A stretch of DNA of 35,968 nt from Chitinophagaceae bacterium (GTDB lineage Bacteria > Bacteroidota > Bacteroidia > Chitinophagales > Chitinophagaceae). The translations under genes and the position numbers were made by a program. Shown piece by piece: positions 34,542 to 35,968 of this stretch (position 1 is the stretch's first letter; the number at the start of each line of letters is the position of its first letter). The notes below the pieces were generated by a model, which did no database searches, was not told where the DNA came from, and saw only the letters and a list, made by a program, of their open reading frames with translations. The stretch covers positions 1 through 35,968 of the forward strand of contig JADLCD010000106.1 of NCBI GenBank assembly GCA_020847395.1, given 5' to 3'.

Positions 34542-35681
34542 ATGCCAAAAATATTACTGGGAGTATCAAGTTCTTTTTGCGCAAACTTTTTAAGAGGGCA
34601 GGTTGCTTTTTTGGCTGGTAAGGGATATGAAGTGGTAATTGTAAGCGGCCCGGGTGAAGAAATAGAAAAATTGGCAAAAGAGGAAGGAGGCAGATTAATT
34701 CCCATATCTTTTACGAAAAAGATATCTCCTTTTACAGACCTGGTACAACTTTTTAAAATTATACGGATTTTAAAAATAGAAAAACCTGATATCATTAATG
34801 CCGGTAATCCGAAATCAGGGTTCCTGATAATGCTGGCATGTTACATATTTGGTAGTAAAAAACGCATATTTACTTTGCATGGACTGATGTCTGATAATAA
34901 AACCGGTTTATTTAAATGGCTGATAACTCTTACAGAAAAAATTTCCTGTGCCATAGCTGAAAAGGTAATTGTAGTAAGTCACAGTTTAAAAAAACATGCA
35001 GAGCAAAGAGGAGTATTGCTGCATGGTAAAGGCGTTGTTATTGAAAAGGGAAGCAGTAATGGAATAGATACAGACAGGTTTTCAAGAAATGTTTCAGCAA
35101 TGGAAGCATCAATCGTGCTGAAAAAAAAATATGGAATTGCTGATAGTGATACGGTTATAGGCTTTATTGGGCGGCTTACAAAAGATAAAGGCATAGATAT
35201 TTTGTTTGAGGCATTTAACAGGCTGGTAGTTAAATACAGTAATTTAAAATTGTTGCTTGTGGGTCCAATCATTCCTGAAAATCCATTTTCTCCTCGTTAT
35301 ACAGCGCAGTTGCATAATGATAAGAGAATAATATTTACAGGGAAAATGTTGAATATTGTTCCTGCATATATTGTAGCTGATATCCTTGTTCTTCCTTCTT
35401 TCCGGGAAGGGTTTCCTAATGTACTTATTGAGGCAGCAGCAATGGAAACGCCGGTAATTGCCTCTGACATACCAGGCTGCGTAGATGCGTTGCAAAAAGG
35501 GTATAACGGCGAACTGTTTAATAAAGGGAATGTAGAAGATTTAATTGTACATCTTGAAAAATTAATTAAAGATCGCGATCTGCGCACGGTATACGGCAGA
35601 AATGGGCGGGTATTTGTAGAAGAAAACTTCCGGCAGGAAAAAATATGGGAACAGCAGGAATTGTTATATAAAAATACCTGA
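34542..35681 (+). CDS. GT4-family glycosyltransferase
   Basis: This is a 379-residue GT-B-fold retaining glycosyltransferase, acting at the cytoplasmic face of the inner membrane. The N-terminal acceptor half contains 'NFLRGQVAFLAGKGYEV' and 'FTLHGL'. The linker carries 'IEKGSSNGIDTDRF'. The donor half begins 'GFIGRLTKDKGIDIL' and ends with the E-x7-E motif in EGFPNVLIEA (Glu289, Glu297), the mark of GT4. No signal peptide. The start ATG at 34542 (MPKILLGVS) was chosen over a TTG at 34515. It probably builds a capsule, O-antigen or exopolysaccharide; the sugar is unknown. Confidence 0.93.
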   Translation: MPKILLGVSSSFCANFLRGQVAFLAGKGYEVVIVSGPGEEIEKLAKEEGGRLIPISFTKKISPFTDLVQLFKIIRILKIEKPDIINAGNPKSGFLIMLACYIFGSKKRIFTLHGLMSDNKTGLFKWLITLTEKISCAIAEKVIVVSHSLKKHAEQRGVLLHGKGVVIEKGSSNGIDTDRFSRNVSAMEASIVLKKKYGIADSDTVIGFIGRLTKDKGIDILFEAFNRLVVKYSNLKLLLVGPIIPENPFSPRYTAQLHNDKRIIFTGKMLNIVPAYIVADILVLPSFREGFPNVLIEAAAMETPVIASDIPGCVDALQKGYNGELFNKGNVEDLIVHLEKLIKDRDLRTVYGRNGRVFVEENFRQEKIWEQQELLYKNT

Positions 35682-35713
35682 GATGAATGAATAGTTTATA
35701 GTTATGCAAAATG

Positions 35714-35744
35714 CTAACCGGAAACTTGTAACCGGAAACTTACT
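35714..35744 (+). repeat. short tandem direct repeat (AACCGGAAACTT)
   Basis: The word AACCGGAAACTT occurs twice, two bases apart, in the intergenic DNA after the glycosyltransferase gene. The unit style (a short G/T/A-rich word repeated without coding meaning) resembles half of the inverted repeats at 4795, 18279 and 27103; here the inverted half is not seen. Confidence 0.7.
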
Positions 35745-35866
35745 CAGCCACATTGCAAATCTCACGTAAAAGTAGGCGCCTGTTGTTTTATTTCATCAGC
35801 ACCTCAAATTATTAATTAGCCCCTGTTTATTCGGGTGCATTCCAAATTGTCGTTCTATGCACAGCT

Positions 35867-35957
35867 TTCCGGTAGGTGAGACACCGACCGGTAGCGGGTT
35901 TTACAGGTGGGTGCCTGCCTGTCCGGTAGGCAGGTCACCACCCACCTGCGAAAAATC
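35867..35957 (+). repeat. dispersed hairpin repeat, copy 3 of 3 (most complete)
   Basis: This is the longest copy. The first stem pairs CCGGTAGGTG with CACCGACCGG across AGA with one mismatch. The core GTAGCGGGTTTTACA follows. The second stem pairs CAGGTGGGTG with CACCCACCTG, and a third hairpin, CCTGCC with GGCAGG, is nested inside it. The tail is CTGCGAAAAAT. The whole can fold into a branched structure. Confidence 0.9.
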
Positions 35958-35968
35958 TCATTCTTCAA

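Overview
The window looks like chromosomal DNA of a Bacteroidota bacterium, most likely Chitinophagaceae-like. The evidence is an AT-rich composition, start codons without clear Shine-Dalgarno sequences, Bacteroidota-type promoters (TTG, about 20 nt, TAnnTTTG), many short lipoproteins of the LxSC type, a type III glutamine synthetase, an AsmA protein and the YtxH/holin pair typical of the phylum. The family is an inference; no rRNA or other phylogenetic marker was compared. I see no transposase, integrase, prophage or CRISPR array.

Layout. 1-460: repeat-rich intergenic DNA, with a 42-bp direct repeat and copy 1 of a dispersed hairpin repeat. 464-4600: a secreted alpha/beta hydrolase, a TapB/DUF3108-like secreted protein, a YtxH/holin-like/hypothetical operon, and a DoxX-like membrane protein made of two repeats. 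4601-4926: repeat copy 2 and a heptamer inverted repeat. 4927-9855 (minus strand): a Tat-exported Gfo/Idh/MocA oxidoreductase and a 1133-residue lipoprotein (ThuA, glucose/sorbosone dehydrogenase, PKD, cytochrome c, CBM6-like). 9966-15407 (plus strand): a CrtA-like protein, two adjacent AraC regulators (the second a DUF4242/cyclase-like/AraC fusion), a berberine-bridge-type flavin oxidoreductase and an NTF2/cupin lipoprotein. 15460-19674: housekeeping genes lpdA, initiator tRNA-fMet, era and der. 19809-20903: a lipoprotein behind a sigma-54-like promoter. 20939-25719: a 2-hydroxyacid dehydrogenase, AsmA and trmH. 25969-30752: a cytoplasmic Gfo/Idh/MocA protein and a second giant ThuA lipoprotein, this one ending in an azurin-like copper domain. 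30806-33001: glnN. 33167-35681: a polytopic membrane protein divergent from a GT4 glycosyltransferase. 35682-35968: repeat copy 3.

Most interesting theme. The window carries two separate ThuA-plus-beta-propeller-dehydrogenase lipoproteins, each beside a Gfo/Idh/MocA oxidoreductase. One carries its own c-type haem domain; the other carries an apparently complete type 1 copper site. I infer two versions of an exported sugar-oxidation module that pass electrons through different built-in carriers. Substrates and partners cannot be read from the sequence. The second theme is a set of structured intergenic repeats: one family in three copies, and several heptamer-based inverted repeats between genes.
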